Positions 1 to 7,151 of a stretch of 34,737 bases of DNA are shown one piece after another (within the stretch, counting starts at the first letter, position 1; each line of letters opens with the position of its first letter). The notes under the pieces are model-generated. The model worked only from the letters and a program-made list of their open reading frames with translations, had not been told where the DNA came from and did not search any database. Location of the stretch: assembly GCA_944383705.1 (NCBI GenBank), contig CALWQR010000010.1, positions 1-34,737 of the forward strand, written 5' to 3'. The position numbers and the translations under genes were made by a program. This DNA comes from an uncultured Clostridia bacterium (GTDB lineage Bacteria > Bacillota > Clostridia > Oscillospirales > CAG-272).

Positions 1-77
1 TGGTCGGAGTGACTGGACTCGAACCAGCGGCCTCTTGGTCCCGAACCAAGCGCACTACCAAGCTGTGCCACACCCCG
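1..77 (-). tRNA. tRNA-Pro (anticodon CGG)
   Basis: The minus strand folds as a complete 77-base cloverleaf. The acceptor stem is CGGGGTG with CACTCCG (one G-T pair), the anticodon stem is CTTGG/CCAAG around the loop TTCGGGA, the T-loop is GGTTCGAGTCC-like, and CCA is encoded at bases 1-3. Loop positions 34-36 read CGG, so it decodes the proline codon CCG. A strong promoter lies directly upstream at 95-123. The gene ends exactly at the window edge, so its terminator is not visible. Confidence 0.95.
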
Positions 78-94
78 AATTTACGATCCCGTAT

Positions 95-123
95 ATTATA
101 GCATATCCGCCCGGGTTTGTCAA
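95..123 (-). promoter_or_regulatory. Promoter of tRNA-Pro
   Basis: On the minus strand TTGACA (123-118) and TATAAT (100-95) are separated by exactly 17 bases, a perfect sigma-A type promoter. The -10 box ends about 17 bases before the tRNA 5' end, leaving a very short leader. Confidence 0.85.
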
Positions 124-198
124 TAGCTTTTCAAAAAAATTTGCCTTGGCGAATGGTTTGTTTTTTTGCTTTCCTGCCCGTTTTTTTCGCATTTTCTC

Positions 199-227
199 TT
201 GACAAATCATAAAATGTGTGTTATACT
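199..227 (+). promoter_or_regulatory. Promoter of the HMA protein gene
   Basis: TTGACA (199-204), a 17-base spacer and TATACT (222-227). The start site would fall near 233-236, at the left edge of the GTTAGC palindrome, so a bound repressor there would block initiation. Confidence 0.85.
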
Positions 228-235
228 GTTTTTAA

Positions 236-251
236 GTTAGCTGTTGCTAAC
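236..251. promoter_or_regulatory. GTTAGC-N4-GCTAAC palindrome, probable operator
   Basis: Perfect 6-base inverted repeat GTTAGC/GCTAAC with a TGTT centre, starting about 8 bases after the -10 box of the HMA gene promoter. The same half-sites with the same 4-base spacing recur at 896-915 before the DUF2325 gene. Position and duplication suggest a repressor site. A DtxR-like metal regulator is my inference from the metal-related genes; the spacing differs from the classic DtxR/IdeR box. Confidence 0.6.
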
Positions 252-281
252 AACTGATGGAGGAGACAGGAGGGAAGCGCG

Positions 282-551
282 ATGCTGAAAACGGTTCTGG
301 AGATTGAGGGCATGGCCTGCGGAATGTGCGAGGCGCATGTGAACGACGTCATCCGGGCGAAATTCCCGGTTCAACGGGTATCATCCTCTCACAAAACAGG
401 GCGGACCGAAATCCTGTCGGAGCAGGATCTGCCGCAGGAGGCGCTGGCGGCAGCGCTGGCGGAAACCGGTTACCGTCTGGTGGGGATTCATACAGAGCCC
501 TGTGCGGAAAAGCTGGCAAAAGGCTTTCGCCTGTTCCGGCGCGGGCGGTAA
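282..551 (+). CDS. Small HMA-domain (heavy-metal-associated) protein
   Basis: An 89-residue cytosolic protein whose first 65 residues look like an HMA ferredoxin-like fold (CopZ/ATOX1 type). The metal loop is GMACGMC with Cys13 and Cys16, the CxxC pair that binds Cu(I) or related ions in this family. The last 25 residues contain another Cys and end in a basic tail, unlike a minimal 68-residue copper chaperone. The ATG has AGGAGGG (268-274) seven bases upstream and a strong promoter with an operator-like palindrome. No copper ATPase or CsoR gene is visible. A DUF2325 gene under the same palindrome follows, a pairing that in Clostridia is often seen around ferrous-iron FeoAB loci, so an iron-related role is possible. 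The metal is not determined by the sequence. Confidence 0.75.
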   Translation: MLKTVLEIEGMACGMCEAHVNDVIRAKFPVQRVSSSHKTGRTEILSEQDLPQEALAAALAETGYRLVGIHTEPCAEKLAKGFRLFRRGR

Positions 552-656
552 TCCGCCGCGCAAGGAGGCGAAAGGGAGGCTCCCGATGGCACGGGGCCGG
601 TGGCCGGATTGCCGGGGAGACCGGCAGGGGAAACGCTTTCGTCTGTCCGGACGGGT

Positions 657-784
657 GTCTGTCCTCCGGTGCAACCGCTGTGTCGCACGTATGCCCCTCG
701 ATGTGGCCGCTGTGCCGGGGGTCTGTCCTCTGGTACGACCACTGTGCCGGGCGTCTGCCTCCGGTGTGATCGCCGGTGCTCTGG
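657..784. repeat. Degenerate 32-bp tandem repeat, four copies
   Basis: Units start at 657, 689, 721 and 753, an exact 32-base period. Each opens with a variant of GTCTGTCCTCYGGT; the first three carry CCGCTGTGCC or a close variant from offset about 19. A shifted partial fifth unit follows near 789. Units are related but clearly diverged. The whole 552-895 stretch between the HMA gene and the second palindrome is GC-rich with no convincing gene; open frames across it are a by-product of composition. Confidence 0.6.
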
Positions 785-895
785 TGTCGGGGGCTGCGCC
801 CCGTTGCGGCTGTGCCGGTGAGCGATCCGCAGGGCTCAGTACCGCTCCGGCCTGGTTTTGCGGGCGGCGTTTTGCCCGGCTTTCTGTTTCCATAG

Positions 896-915
896 ATGTT
901 AGCTTCGGCTAACAT
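896..915. promoter_or_regulatory. Second GTTAGC palindrome, ATGTTAGC-TTCG-GCTAACAT
   Basis: Perfect 8-base inverted repeat closed by TTCG, 65 bases before the DUF2325 start. The core equals the palindrome at 236-251, including the 4-base spacing. As RNA it would be a stable UUCG tetraloop hairpin, but duplication beside another promoter favours a DNA operator. I see no clean -35/-10 pair next to it. A second short inverted repeat, CCGGTT/AACCGG at 931-949, lies between it and the gene. Confidence 0.55.
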
Positions 916-980
916 TAAAAACCAAACGCTCCGGTTCTCCGGAAACCGGATATCCCAAAAGGACAAAAAGGAGATGAACA

Positions 981-1259
981 ATGAGTGTCGTGATTGTAGG
1001 CGGAAATGAATGTATGCAGCGCCGGTATGCCGAGGTGTGCCGGGACTACAACTGCAAGGCAAAGGTCTTTTTGCAGATGAACGGGGGCCTGCGGGATTTT
1101 GGCACCCCGGATCTGCTGGTGCTGTTCACCGGCACGGTTTCCCACAAAATGATCCGGTGCGCCCTGAGCAAAACCGATCCGCGCCGAACCCGGATCGCAC
1201 GCTCGCACAGCGCCTCGGTCGCGGCGCTCCGGTCGATTATGGAGGCGCATGTCGGATAA
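981..1259 (+). CDS. DUF2325 domain protein
   Basis: A 92-residue protein matching the DUF2325 pattern as I know it: an N-terminal strand MSVVIVGGNE, a middle segment with PDLLVLFTGTVSHKM, and a basic helix ending in the SHSASVAALRSIM region. The fold suggests a small Rossmann-like nucleotide or signal-binding domain; function is not established. AAGGAG at 968-973 sits seven bases before the ATG. In Clostridia such proteins are often found near feoA/feoB iron-transport genes, but no transporter is visible here. The shared palindrome with the HMA gene suggests co-regulation. Confidence 0.75.
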   Translation: MSVVIVGGNECMQRRYAEVCRDYNCKAKVFLQMNGGLRDFGTPDLLVLFTGTVSHKMIRCALSKTDPRRTRIARSHSASVAALRSIMEAHVG

Positions 1260-1286
1260 GCTCAGGCCGGCAGGACGGCGCAGACC

Positions 1287-1338
1287 GGGCCCTTTCCCGC
1301 GGCAAGCCTTTGGCCACTGATCCGCCCGCGAAGGGCCC
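1287..1338. terminator. Possible stem-loop between converging genes
   Basis: GGGCCCTT (1287-1294) pairs with AAGGGCCC (1331-1338) and inner CGCG segments extend the stem. It lies between the ends of the DUF2325 gene and the HAD phosphatase gene. No T-tract follows on either strand, so it is at best a weak or Rho-assisted terminator. Confidence 0.3.
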
Positions 1339-1379
1339 CTGTGCGCGGAAGGCGCCGCGGCAGAGCCTGCCCGGTGCGC

Positions 1380-2198
1380 TCAGAAGATTGCCCGGTCTAC
1401 GTCATCCAGCGAACCGAAGACGAAATCCGGCCGGTCGGCAGGAGCCGCCGCCTCCACATCGGCCGGCGTGGTCTCGCCTGACAGCACCAGCACCGCGGTT
1501 ACGCCGTGCCGCCGTCCGAGGGCAATGTCGGTGTACAGCCGGTCCCCGAAGATGCACATCCCGCTCCGGTCCACACCCGTGGCCTCGCAAATCATATCCA
1601 GTGTTTCGCGGTAGGGCTTGCCAAAATAGACCGGTGTTTTTCCGGTAGAGGCGGTGACAAAGGCCGCTATCGCCCCGCTGTCCGGAATAAAGCCGTTCTC
1701 GGTCGGGCAGTTGAGGTCGGGGTGGGTTGAGAGATATTCCGCCCCGCCCCGGATCAGCCGGCAGGCGTTTTCCAGCTTCCGGTAGGTCAGGGAGGTGTCA
1801 AAGCTGGTGATGACGACGTCGGCCTCGGGCTCCTCGCCGCCGAGCAGGGGAATGCCGGCCGCGCGGAAGCTGTTCACCAGATCCTCGGTCCCCACCAGAT
1901 ATACCCGCCGGCCCGGCCGGTGCCGCCTGAGGAATTCGATGGTTACGTCTCCCGACGTCATAATCTCCTCGGGCGTCGGAGCAAAGCCGAGGCGGCCGAG
2001 TTTTTGCAGGTAGAACGACGGGGAATGCGAGGCGTTGTTTGTGAAAAACAGCACCCGCTTGCCCGCCGCGCGCAGGTGGCGGATGAATCGGATGGCATAG
2101 GGAAAGACCCGGTCGCCCAGGTAAATGGTGCCGTCCATATCAAAAATATAGAGCTGCTTGGCGGCAAGCAGCGCGCTGTCCGGATTGGCAAACTGCAT
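1380..2198 (-). CDS. HAD-IIA family hydrolase (NagD/PGP-like phosphatase)
   Basis: A 272-residue cytosolic HAD phosphatase. Motif I is FDMDGTIYLGD with nucleophile Asp20 and acid/base Asp22; motif II is FFTNNAS; the motif III lysine sits in FGKPYRE; motif IV is GDRLYTDIALG, binding Mg2+. The cap inserted between motifs II and III marks the IIA subclass (NagD, AraL, pNPPase), which acts on small phosphorylated metabolites; the substrate cannot be read. The ATG at 2198 has no Shine-Dalgarno within 15 bases. AGAAAGG lies at 2233-2227 and a 6-bp hairpin fills the space between (see the separate entry). An ATG in the hairpin loop is in another frame. Transcription starts from the promoter at 2280-2253. 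Confidence 0.9.
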   Translation of the reverse strand: MQFANPDSALLAAKQLYIFDMDGTIYLGDRVFPYAIRFIRHLRAAGKRVLFFTNNASHSPSFYLQKLGRLGFAPTPEEIMTSGDVTIEFLRRHRPGRRVYLVGTEDLVNSFRAAGIPLLGGEEPEADVVITSFDTSLTYRKLENACRLIRGGAEYLSTHPDLNCPTENGFIPDSGAIAAFVTASTGKTPVYFGKPYRETLDMICEATGVDRSGMCIFGDRLYTDIALGRRHGVTAVLVLSGETTPADVEAAAPADRPDFVFGSLDDVDRAIF

Positions 2199-2233
2199 AT
2201 CTGCGGATTCTGCGGCATGGCCGCAGCCTTTCT
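2199..2233 (-). promoter_or_regulatory. Shine-Dalgarno and start separated by a hairpin
   Basis: On the minus strand AGAAAGG (2233-2227) is immediately followed by CTGCGG, loop CCATG, CCGCAG (2226-2210), a perfect 6-bp stem, then 11 bases and the ATG. The linear spacing is 28 bases, too long for normal initiation. With the hairpin folded it is 11. The loop holds a decoy ATG in the wrong frame. Cysteine desulfurase and the RNA methyltransferase show the same arrangement. Confidence 0.55.
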
Positions 2234-2252
2234 GTTGTCGGTGGATGCCATT

Positions 2253-2280
2253 ATCATACCATAAATTTGCGGTTTGTCAA
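2253..2280 (-). promoter_or_regulatory. Promoter of the HAD hydrolase gene
   Basis: On the minus strand TTGACA (2280-2275), a 16-base spacer, and TATGAT (2258-2253). It gives a leader of roughly 50 bases carrying the hairpin-bridged ribosome binding site. Confidence 0.75.
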
Positions 2281-2427
2281 GCCCCGGGCAAAAAAACGGA
2301 AGCCATCTGCGCAATTTGGCAGCTCATGGCTGACGATTTTGCAGAAATGCTCAGCCATTTCCGGTCCGTGCGCCCGGGCTCGGGCGCCGGATTCCGCGCT
2401 TGTGCCCGGCTTTTTGCCGCGCCGCTA

Positions 2428-2456
2428 TTGACTTTGCCGCCGTTTTATGGTAAACT
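2428..2456 (+). promoter_or_regulatory. Promoter of the acyltransferase-PHP pair
   Basis: TTGACT (2428-2433), 17 bases, TAAACT (2451-2456). It lies about 70 bases before the acyltransferase start. The interval 2281-2427 holds nothing else that I can support. Confidence 0.65.
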
Positions 2457-2525
2457 AATAGCAGAACGGCGTCTGCCGGATTTTCGGTCTTCCGCCGCTG
2501 CGCGGGAGGGGATGTGAGGCTTGAG

Positions 2526-3338
2526 ATGGTTTTGAATCTGGTTGTGCTGGCGCTGTCCGCCGCCGGCTCTGTTGCAATCTGGCTGGGGGCCGGCATCAGC
2601 CCCTGGTGGCTGCTGCTGTTGCTGCCCGGGCTGTATGTCGGGCTGCTGCTCGCCTTTTTCGGCACGCTGTGGCTGGTCTCCCTGTTCTTTCCGAAGCAGG
2701 GGCCGCGGCGCTCGGGCGCATTTTGCCGGCTGGTTATCCGGCTGAGCCTTTCCTGGCTGCTGTTGCTGCTGCGCGTGCGGATTTCTCTTTGCGGCGACGG
2801 GCTGCTGCCCGACTGCCCCTGCGTTCTGGTCAGCAATCATCGGTCGGATTTCGATCCGCTGGCCATGCTGGCGGTGCAGAAGCGGCGGGGAATGGTTTAT
2901 ATCTCCAAGGAGGAAAATTTCCGCATTCCCCTGGCAGGCAACTACATCCGGCAGGCCGGGTTCCTGGCCCTGGACCGGGACAACGGAATGAAGGCTATGC
3001 GCACCCTGAAGCAGGCTGCCGGACGGCTGAAGGACGAGGGGCTGGACGTCGGCATTTATCCCGAGGGCACCCGCAGCAAAACCGGAGAGCTGCTGGAGTT
3101 CAAGGCCGGGGCCTTTTATCTGGCCAAAAAGGCCGACGCGCCGGTGGCCGTCATGACCACGCAGGGGACCGAGCACATCCGCCGCAACTTCCCGTTCCGC
3201 CGCACCGAGGTGCGTCTGCACATCTGCCGGGTGATCGATCGGGAGACCGTGCGCGCGAGCTCGCTGGAGGAGCTTTCGGCCATGTCCCGCGACATCATCG
3301 CGGCCGATCTCGCAGCGCCCGAGGGCGGGCGGCGATAG
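2526..3338 (+). CDS. PlsC-like 1-acyl-glycerol-3-phosphate acyltransferase
   Basis: A 270-residue membrane-anchored acyltransferase. Two hydrophobic segments (about 2-20 and 27-55) and a third (74-83) precede the catalytic domain. The catalytic NHRSDFD box (Asn104-His105 to Asp110, the NHx4D motif) and the YPEGTRS phosphate-binding box (Glu180-Arg183) are intact. The family acylates lysophosphatidate to phosphatidate at the inner membrane face; this copy could use another lyso-lipid. I prefer the ATG at 2526, with GAGG six bases upstream; a GTG at 2514 lies almost on top of GGGAGGGG and would add four residues. It is followed after 22 bases by the PHP gene, probably co-transcribed. Confidence 0.85.
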   Translation: MVLNLVVLALSAAGSVAIWLGAGISPWWLLLLLPGLYVGLLLAFFGTLWLVSLFFPKQGPRRSGAFCRLVIRLSLSWLLLLLRVRISLCGDGLLPDCPCVLVSNHRSDFDPLAMLAVQKRRGMVYISKEENFRIPLAGNYIRQAGFLALDRDNGMKAMRTLKQAAGRLKDEGLDVGIYPEGTRSKTGELLEFKAGAFYLAKKADAPVAVMTTQGTEHIRRNFPFRRTEVRLHICRVIDRETVRASSLEELSAMSRDIIAADLAAPEGGRR

Positions 3339-3360
3339 GCCTCGGACAAAGGAGCGACCG

Positions 3361-4194
3361 ATGCGATACCCAAGATGCAATCTTCACACCCATACCGCTT
3401 TTTGCGACGGGAAAAACACGCCGGAGGAGATGGTGCAGGCTGCCCTTGCCGCCCGCATGGATCAGCTGGGCTTTTCGGGGCATTCCTACACGCCGTTTGA
3501 CGGCTCCTGCTGCATGTCGCCCGACCGGACCGAGGCCTACCGCGCCGAGCTTGCCCGCCTGCGCGAGGTCTACCGGGGGCGGCTGCGCATTCTGTGCGGC
3601 ATCGAGCAGGATTTCTATTCCCCCCAGCCCGCGCTGCACTACGACTATATCATCGGCTCGGTGCATTACCTCTGGCGCGACGGCGTATACTGCCCGGTGG
3701 ACGAGAGCCGCGAGCGCCTGCAGCGCGCGGTGCGGGAGCAATTTGCCGGCAATATCTATCGCTTTCTTGCCTGCTATTATGAAACGCTGGCGCAGGTGAA
3801 ATACAAAACCGGGTGCGACATTGTGGGGCATTTTGACCTGGTGGAAAAATTCAACGAGGGGGAATGCCTGTTCTCGGGCGCGGATTACCGCTACCGCCGG
3901 CCGATGCTGGACGCGCTGGACCAGCTGCTGGAGCAGGACGTCATCTTTGAAATCAACACCGGGGCCATGTCCCGCGGCTACCGCAGCACGCCCTATCCGT
4001 CGGCATATATTCTGCGCCGGATTGCCGAAAAACGGGGGCGGGTGATGCTGAATTCGGACGCGCACAGCAAGGACGCGCTGATGTGGAGGTTTGACGAGGC
4101 GGCGCAGTATGCGCACTCCTGCGGGGTGGGAGGCCTGACGGTGCCCGATGACGCGCACGGCTGGCGGGTCGTTCCCCTGGGCCGGGAGGCCTGA
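3361..4194 (+). CDS. hisJ: Histidinol-phosphatase, PHP family (HisJ type)
   Basis: A 277-residue PHP-domain metallophosphatase. Metal-binding motifs are visible along the chain: NLHTHTAFCDGK near the N terminus, GFSGHS, GIEQDFY, IGSVHYL, DIVGHFDLVEKF, EINTGAMSRG and LNSDAHS. This order and length match HisJ/HisK enzymes that dephosphorylate histidinol phosphate in histidine synthesis. No other his gene is nearby, so a different sugar or alcohol phosphate remains possible. AAAGGAG lies seven bases before the ATG. It is the second gene of the acyltransferase transcription unit. The 88 bases after its stop contain short GC hairpins without a T-tract. Confidence 0.85.
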   Translation: MRYPRCNLHTHTAFCDGKNTPEEMVQAALAARMDQLGFSGHSYTPFDGSCCMSPDRTEAYRAELARLREVYRGRLRILCGIEQDFYSPQPALHYDYIIGSVHYLWRDGVYCPVDESRERLQRAVREQFAGNIYRFLACYYETLAQVKYKTGCDIVGHFDLVEKFNEGECLFSGADYRYRRPMLDALDQLLEQDVIFEINTGAMSRGYRSTPYPSAYILRRIAEKRGRVMLNSDAHSKDALMWRFDEAAQYAHSCGVGGLTVPDDAHGWRVVPLGREA

Positions 4195-4282
4195 GCGGGG
4201 CGATGCGGCAGGCGGCTGCCCCCGTGCGGTGGCCGCAAAGTCAAAAAAACGCGCGGCCGGGCAATTTCTTGCGCAAAACCGC

Positions 4283-4311
4283 TTGACAAATGCAGGAAAA
4301 TATGATATACT
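4283..4311 (+). promoter_or_regulatory. dapA: Promoter of the lysine operon
   Basis: TTGACA (4283-4288), 17-base spacer, TATACT (4306-4311), near consensus. Transcription would start about 4318, directly before the L-box aptamer. Confidence 0.9.
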
Positions 4312-4321
4312 GACAAAGAAT

Positions 4322-4486
4322 CAAGATAGAGGCGCACTTGGAATCAGTAGGAATCCGCGGCACAGCCCCCGCAGGGCGATGCGGTCCCGAAAGGTCCCGG
4401 TGCCGAAGACGGCCGAGGCGAAAGGCCGGTCTGGCAGAACCGGAGAATATCCGTTTTGCTGTCGCAGAAATGCGGAGAGCTATCCG
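4322..4486 (+). promoter_or_regulatory. Lysine riboswitch (L-box) aptamer
   Basis: The leader carries the conserved L-box elements in order: AAGATAGAGGCGC near 4323, an AGTAG segment near 4348, GTGCCGAAG near 4400, GAGGCGAAAGGC, then GCTGTCGCAG and GGAGAGCTATC ending near 4484. GATAG (4325-4329) pairs with CTATC (4480-4484) to close helix P1. The elements align with my recollection of the Bacillus lysC L-box. Lysine binding stabilises the aptamer and lets the downstream terminator form, shutting off dapA and the four genes behind it. Confidence 0.92.
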
Positions 4487-4531
4487 ACTTTTTCCTGACC
4501 CGGCTTCCGGTAGGCGGAAGGGGGCAGAAGC

Positions 4532-4567
4532 AGGCAGAGTTCTCTCCGTGAGCGGCTCTGCCTTTTT
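4532..4567 (+). terminator. Attenuator terminator of the lysine riboswitch
   Basis: AGGCAGAG (4532-4539) pairs with CTCTGCCT (4556-4563) and runs into TTTTT (4563-4567). It stands between the aptamer and dapA, 50 bases before the start codon, the expected expression platform for transcriptional control. Confidence 0.88.
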
Positions 4568-4618
4568 GGCGGTGTCTGCCACGCTCCCTCTTGATACAAA
4601 GAGAAAGGAAGGCTTGTC

Positions 4619-5533
4619 ATGACAACCAAAACAACGATTTTTGAAGGCGTCGGTACCGCCCTCATCACACCCATGACCCAGGACGGCGTGGATTATCCCG
4701 CGCTGGGTCGGCTGCTGGAGTGGCAGATTGCGCAGGGAATCAATGCCATTGTGTCCTGCGGCACCACCGGCGAGGGCTCCACGCTCAGCGACGAGGAGCA
4801 CCGCGCGGTGATTGCCTATACCGTGCGGCAGGTCGGCGGCCGGGTACCGGTGATTGCCGGGACCGGCTCGAACGACATCGCCTACGCGATAGACCTGACC
4901 CGCTATGCCTGCGAGGCGGGGGCCGACGCGATGCTGGTGGTTTCCCCCTATTACAACAAGGCCACGCAGAACGGCCTGATCCGCTCCTTTACGGCCATTG
5001 CGGACGCCAGCACCAAGCCGCTGATTCTGTACAACATCCCCTCCCGCACCGGCTGCAACATTCTGCCGGCCACCGCCGCCGTGCTGGCCGAGCACCCGCG
5101 GATTGTCGGAATGAAGGAGGCCAGCGGCAACATCTCGCAGATCGCCGAGCTGGCCGCCGCCGTCCGGGGGCGGATGGATATTTATTCCGGCAATGACGAC
5201 CAGATCGTTCCCATTCTGTCCCTGGGGGGCAAGGGCGTGATCTCGGTGCTCTCCAACCCCATGCCGGCGCAGACCGTGGAAATCTGCCGGCGCTTTTTCG
5301 CCGGAGACGTGGCGGGCAGCGCCGCCCTGCAGCTGGAGCTGCTGCCCTACATTCAGGCGCTGTTCTGTGAGGTCAACCCGATTCCGGTCAAGGCCGCCAT
5401 GGCCGCCATGGGCTTTTGCGAAAATGTCCTGCGCCTGCCGCTGACCCCGATGGAACCGGCGCACGAGGCCGGGATGCTGCGGCTGATGCGGGAGCTCGGC
5501 CTGCTGCCGGACGGAAAGGAAGGGAAGGCATGA
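4619..5533 (+). CDS. dapA: 4-hydroxy-tetrahydrodipicolinate synthase
   Basis: A 304-residue TIM-barrel enzyme that condenses pyruvate with aspartate-4-semialdehyde, the first committed step to diaminopimelate and lysine. GTALITPM near the N terminus, CGTTGEGSTLSDEEH, the YYNKATQNG stretch and the Schiff-base lysine Lys166 in GMKEASGN are all present. AAGGAAGG lies six bases before the ATG. It is the first gene of a five-gene operon under the L-box riboswitch and overlaps dapB by four bases (ATGA), so translation is coupled. Confidence 0.97.
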   Translation: MTTKTTIFEGVGTALITPMTQDGVDYPALGRLLEWQIAQGINAIVSCGTTGEGSTLSDEEHRAVIAYTVRQVGGRVPVIAGTGSNDIAYAIDLTRYACEAGADAMLVVSPYYNKATQNGLIRSFTAIADASTKPLILYNIPSRTGCNILPATAAVLAEHPRIVGMKEASGNISQIAELAAAVRGRMDIYSGNDDQIVPILSLGGKGVISVLSNPMPAQTVEICRRFFAGDVAGSAALQLELLPYIQALFCEVNPIPVKAAMAAMGFCENVLRLPLTPMEPAHEAGMLRLMRELGLLPDGKEGKA

Positions 5534-6279
5534 AGATTCTGATTTGCGGCGTCGGCGGGCGCATGGGGCGCGAGGTGGCGCTGCTGGCGCTGGACGGCTT
5601 CCGGGGCGCGGAAGCGGTTGCCGGCTTTGACGTGATTCCGGTGGATACCCGCGAATTCCCCAGCTATACCGACTGGAACGCCGTGCGCGAGACGCCGGAC
5701 TGCATTGTTGATTTTTCCAATCATGCCGGCACCGCCGCCCTGCTGGATTTTGCCGAGGCACGCCGGATTCCGGTTGTCATCGCCACCACCGGGCATACCG
5801 GGGACGAGCTGGCCCGCATTGCCCGGGCGGCGGAGCGCATTCCGGTTTTCCACTCGGCCAATATGTCGGTGGGCATTGCGCTGCTGGCAGAGCTGGCTCA
5901 GCAGGCCGTGCGCGCTTTTCCCGATGCCGACGTGGAAATTGTGGAGGTGCACCACAACCGCAAGCTGGATGCCCCCAGCGGCACGGCCCTGATGCTGGCC
6001 GACGCCATCCGCAAAATCCGAACCAAGGCCCGGCTGGTGCTGGGCCGCAGCGGGCAGGGAAAGCGCAGCCCCGAGGACATCGGCATTCACGCCGTGCGGG
6101 TGGGGAACATTGTGGGGAACCATGAAATCATCATCGGCACCGATACCCAGACCATCACCCTGCGGCACGAGGCGCACAGCCGCACCCTGTTTGCCGAGGG
6201 GGCGCTCTGCGCGGCCGAATACCTGATCCGGCAGCCGGCAGGGCTTTACCGGATGCAGGATATGCTGAAGAAAGCCTGA
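5530..6279 (+). CDS. dapB: 4-hydroxy-tetrahydrodipicolinate reductase
   Basis: A 249-residue NAD(P)H-dependent reductase giving tetrahydrodipicolinate. The nucleotide-binding loop is GVGGRMGREV at residues 7-16; the family signature appears as EVHHNRKLDAPSGTA with the catalytic His pair and Lys; the C-terminal segment IGIHAVRVGNIVGNHE is the substrate-binding region. I start at the ATG at 5530, which overlaps the dapA stop and has AGGGAAGG just upstream; a longer frame back to 5416 lies inside dapA. The product feeds DapL directly. Confidence 0.96.
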   Translation: MKILICGVGGRMGREVALLALDGFRGAEAVAGFDVIPVDTREFPSYTDWNAVRETPDCIVDFSNHAGTAALLDFAEARRIPVVIATTGHTGDELARIARAAERIPVFHSANMSVGIALLAELAQQAVRAFPDADVEIVEVHHNRKLDAPSGTALMLADAIRKIRTKARLVLGRSGQGKRSPEDIGIHAVRVGNIVGNHEIIIGTDTQTITLRHEAHSRTLFAEGALCAAEYLIRQPAGLYRMQDMLKKA

Positions 6280-6293
6280 CAAGGAGGCGCGCG

Positions 6294-7151
6294 ATGAAAA
6301 TTCATTTTACCAAAATGCACGGCCTGGGCAACGACTATATCTATATCAACTGCATGGCGGGGGAGCCGAAATATCCCGAGCTGCTGGCGCTGGCCATGTC
6401 CCCCCGGCGCTTTTCGGTAGGGGGAGACGGGCTGGTGCTCATCTGCCGCTCGGCCGTGGCCGACGCGAAAATGCGTATGTTCAACGCCGACGGCAGCGAG
6501 GGGAGAATGTGCGGCAACGCCATCCGCTGTGTGGGCAAATATCTGTATGAAAACCGCATTGTCTCCCGGGAGGACATGACCATCGAAACCCTCTCGGGCA
6601 TCAAGCGGCTGCACCTGGAGCTGTTTGCCGGAAAGGTGCAGACGGTGGGAGTGGACATGGGCCGCGCCACGCTGGAGCCCTCCGCCGTCCCGGTGCTGTT
6701 TGAGGGGGAGCGGATGGTCAGCGAGCCGGTGGAGGTGGACGGGCAGACCTACCGCATGACGGCGGTATCGGTCGGCAATCCACACGCGGTGGTGTTTGTC
6801 GATGACGTGGACTCGCTGAATCTGGAGCATCTGGGCCCGATCTTCGAGCATCTGCCGATATTCCCGGACCGCGTCAACACCGAATTCGTGCGCCGGATCG
6901 ATCCCACCACGCTGCAGATGCGGGTGTGGGAGCGGGGAAGCGGGGAGACCTTTGCCTGCGGCACCGGCTCCTGCGCGGTGGTCACGGCGGCGGTGGTCAA
7001 CGGCTATTGCCGCCCCGGCAGGCCGGTGACGGTCCGGCTGCGCGGCGGGGACCTGGAGGTGGTGTGCGACGGCAACCTCAATCTGTACATGTCCGGGCGC
7101 GCCGAAACGGTTTATGAAGGAGTGTATGAATATGAAGATCCGGATCAATGA
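6294..7151 (+). CDS. dapF: Diaminopimelate epimerase
   Basis: A 285-residue cofactor-independent racemase that converts LL- to meso-diaminopimelate. The N terminus FTKMHGLGNDYIY is typical. The two catalytic cysteines sit in NADGSEGRMCGNAIRC (Cys73) and FACGTGSCA (Cys222). AAGGAGG lies eight bases before the ATG. Its 3' end overlaps the start of dapL by 20 bases. Meso-DAP is both the lysA substrate and, in many Clostridia, the cross-linking residue of peptidoglycan. Confidence 0.97.
   Translation: MKIHFTKMHGLGNDYIYINCMAGEPKYPELLALAMSPRRFSVGGDGLVLICRSAVADAKMRMFNADGSEGRMCGNAIRCVGKYLYENRIVSREDMTIETLSGIKRLHLELFAGKVQTVGVDMGRATLEPSAVPVLFEGERMVSEPVEVDGQTYRMTAVSVGNPHAVVFVDDVDSLNLEHLGPIFEHLPIFPDRVNTEFVRRIDPTTLQMRVWERGSGETFACGTGSCAVVTAAVVNGYCRPGRPVTVRLRGGDLEVVCDGNLNLYMSGRAETVYEGVYEYEDPDQ

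Noticed and set aside
349..1062. A 237-residue minus-strand frame covering the HMA gene and the 32-bp repeat
   Set aside because: Pro/Arg/Gly-rich translation mirrors the repeat; it would overlap the HMA gene and DUF2325, which have good ribosome binding sites.
4322..4486. Cobalamin or other riboswitch class
   Set aside because: The GC-rich leader at first recalls a B12 element, but the GATAGAGG, GCCGAAG and GGAGAGCTATC segments plus the dapA context fit the lysine L-box.
7114..7131. Earlier ATG codons as the dapL start
   Set aside because: The ATG at 7132 alone has AAGGAG at a proper distance and begins with the conserved N terminus.
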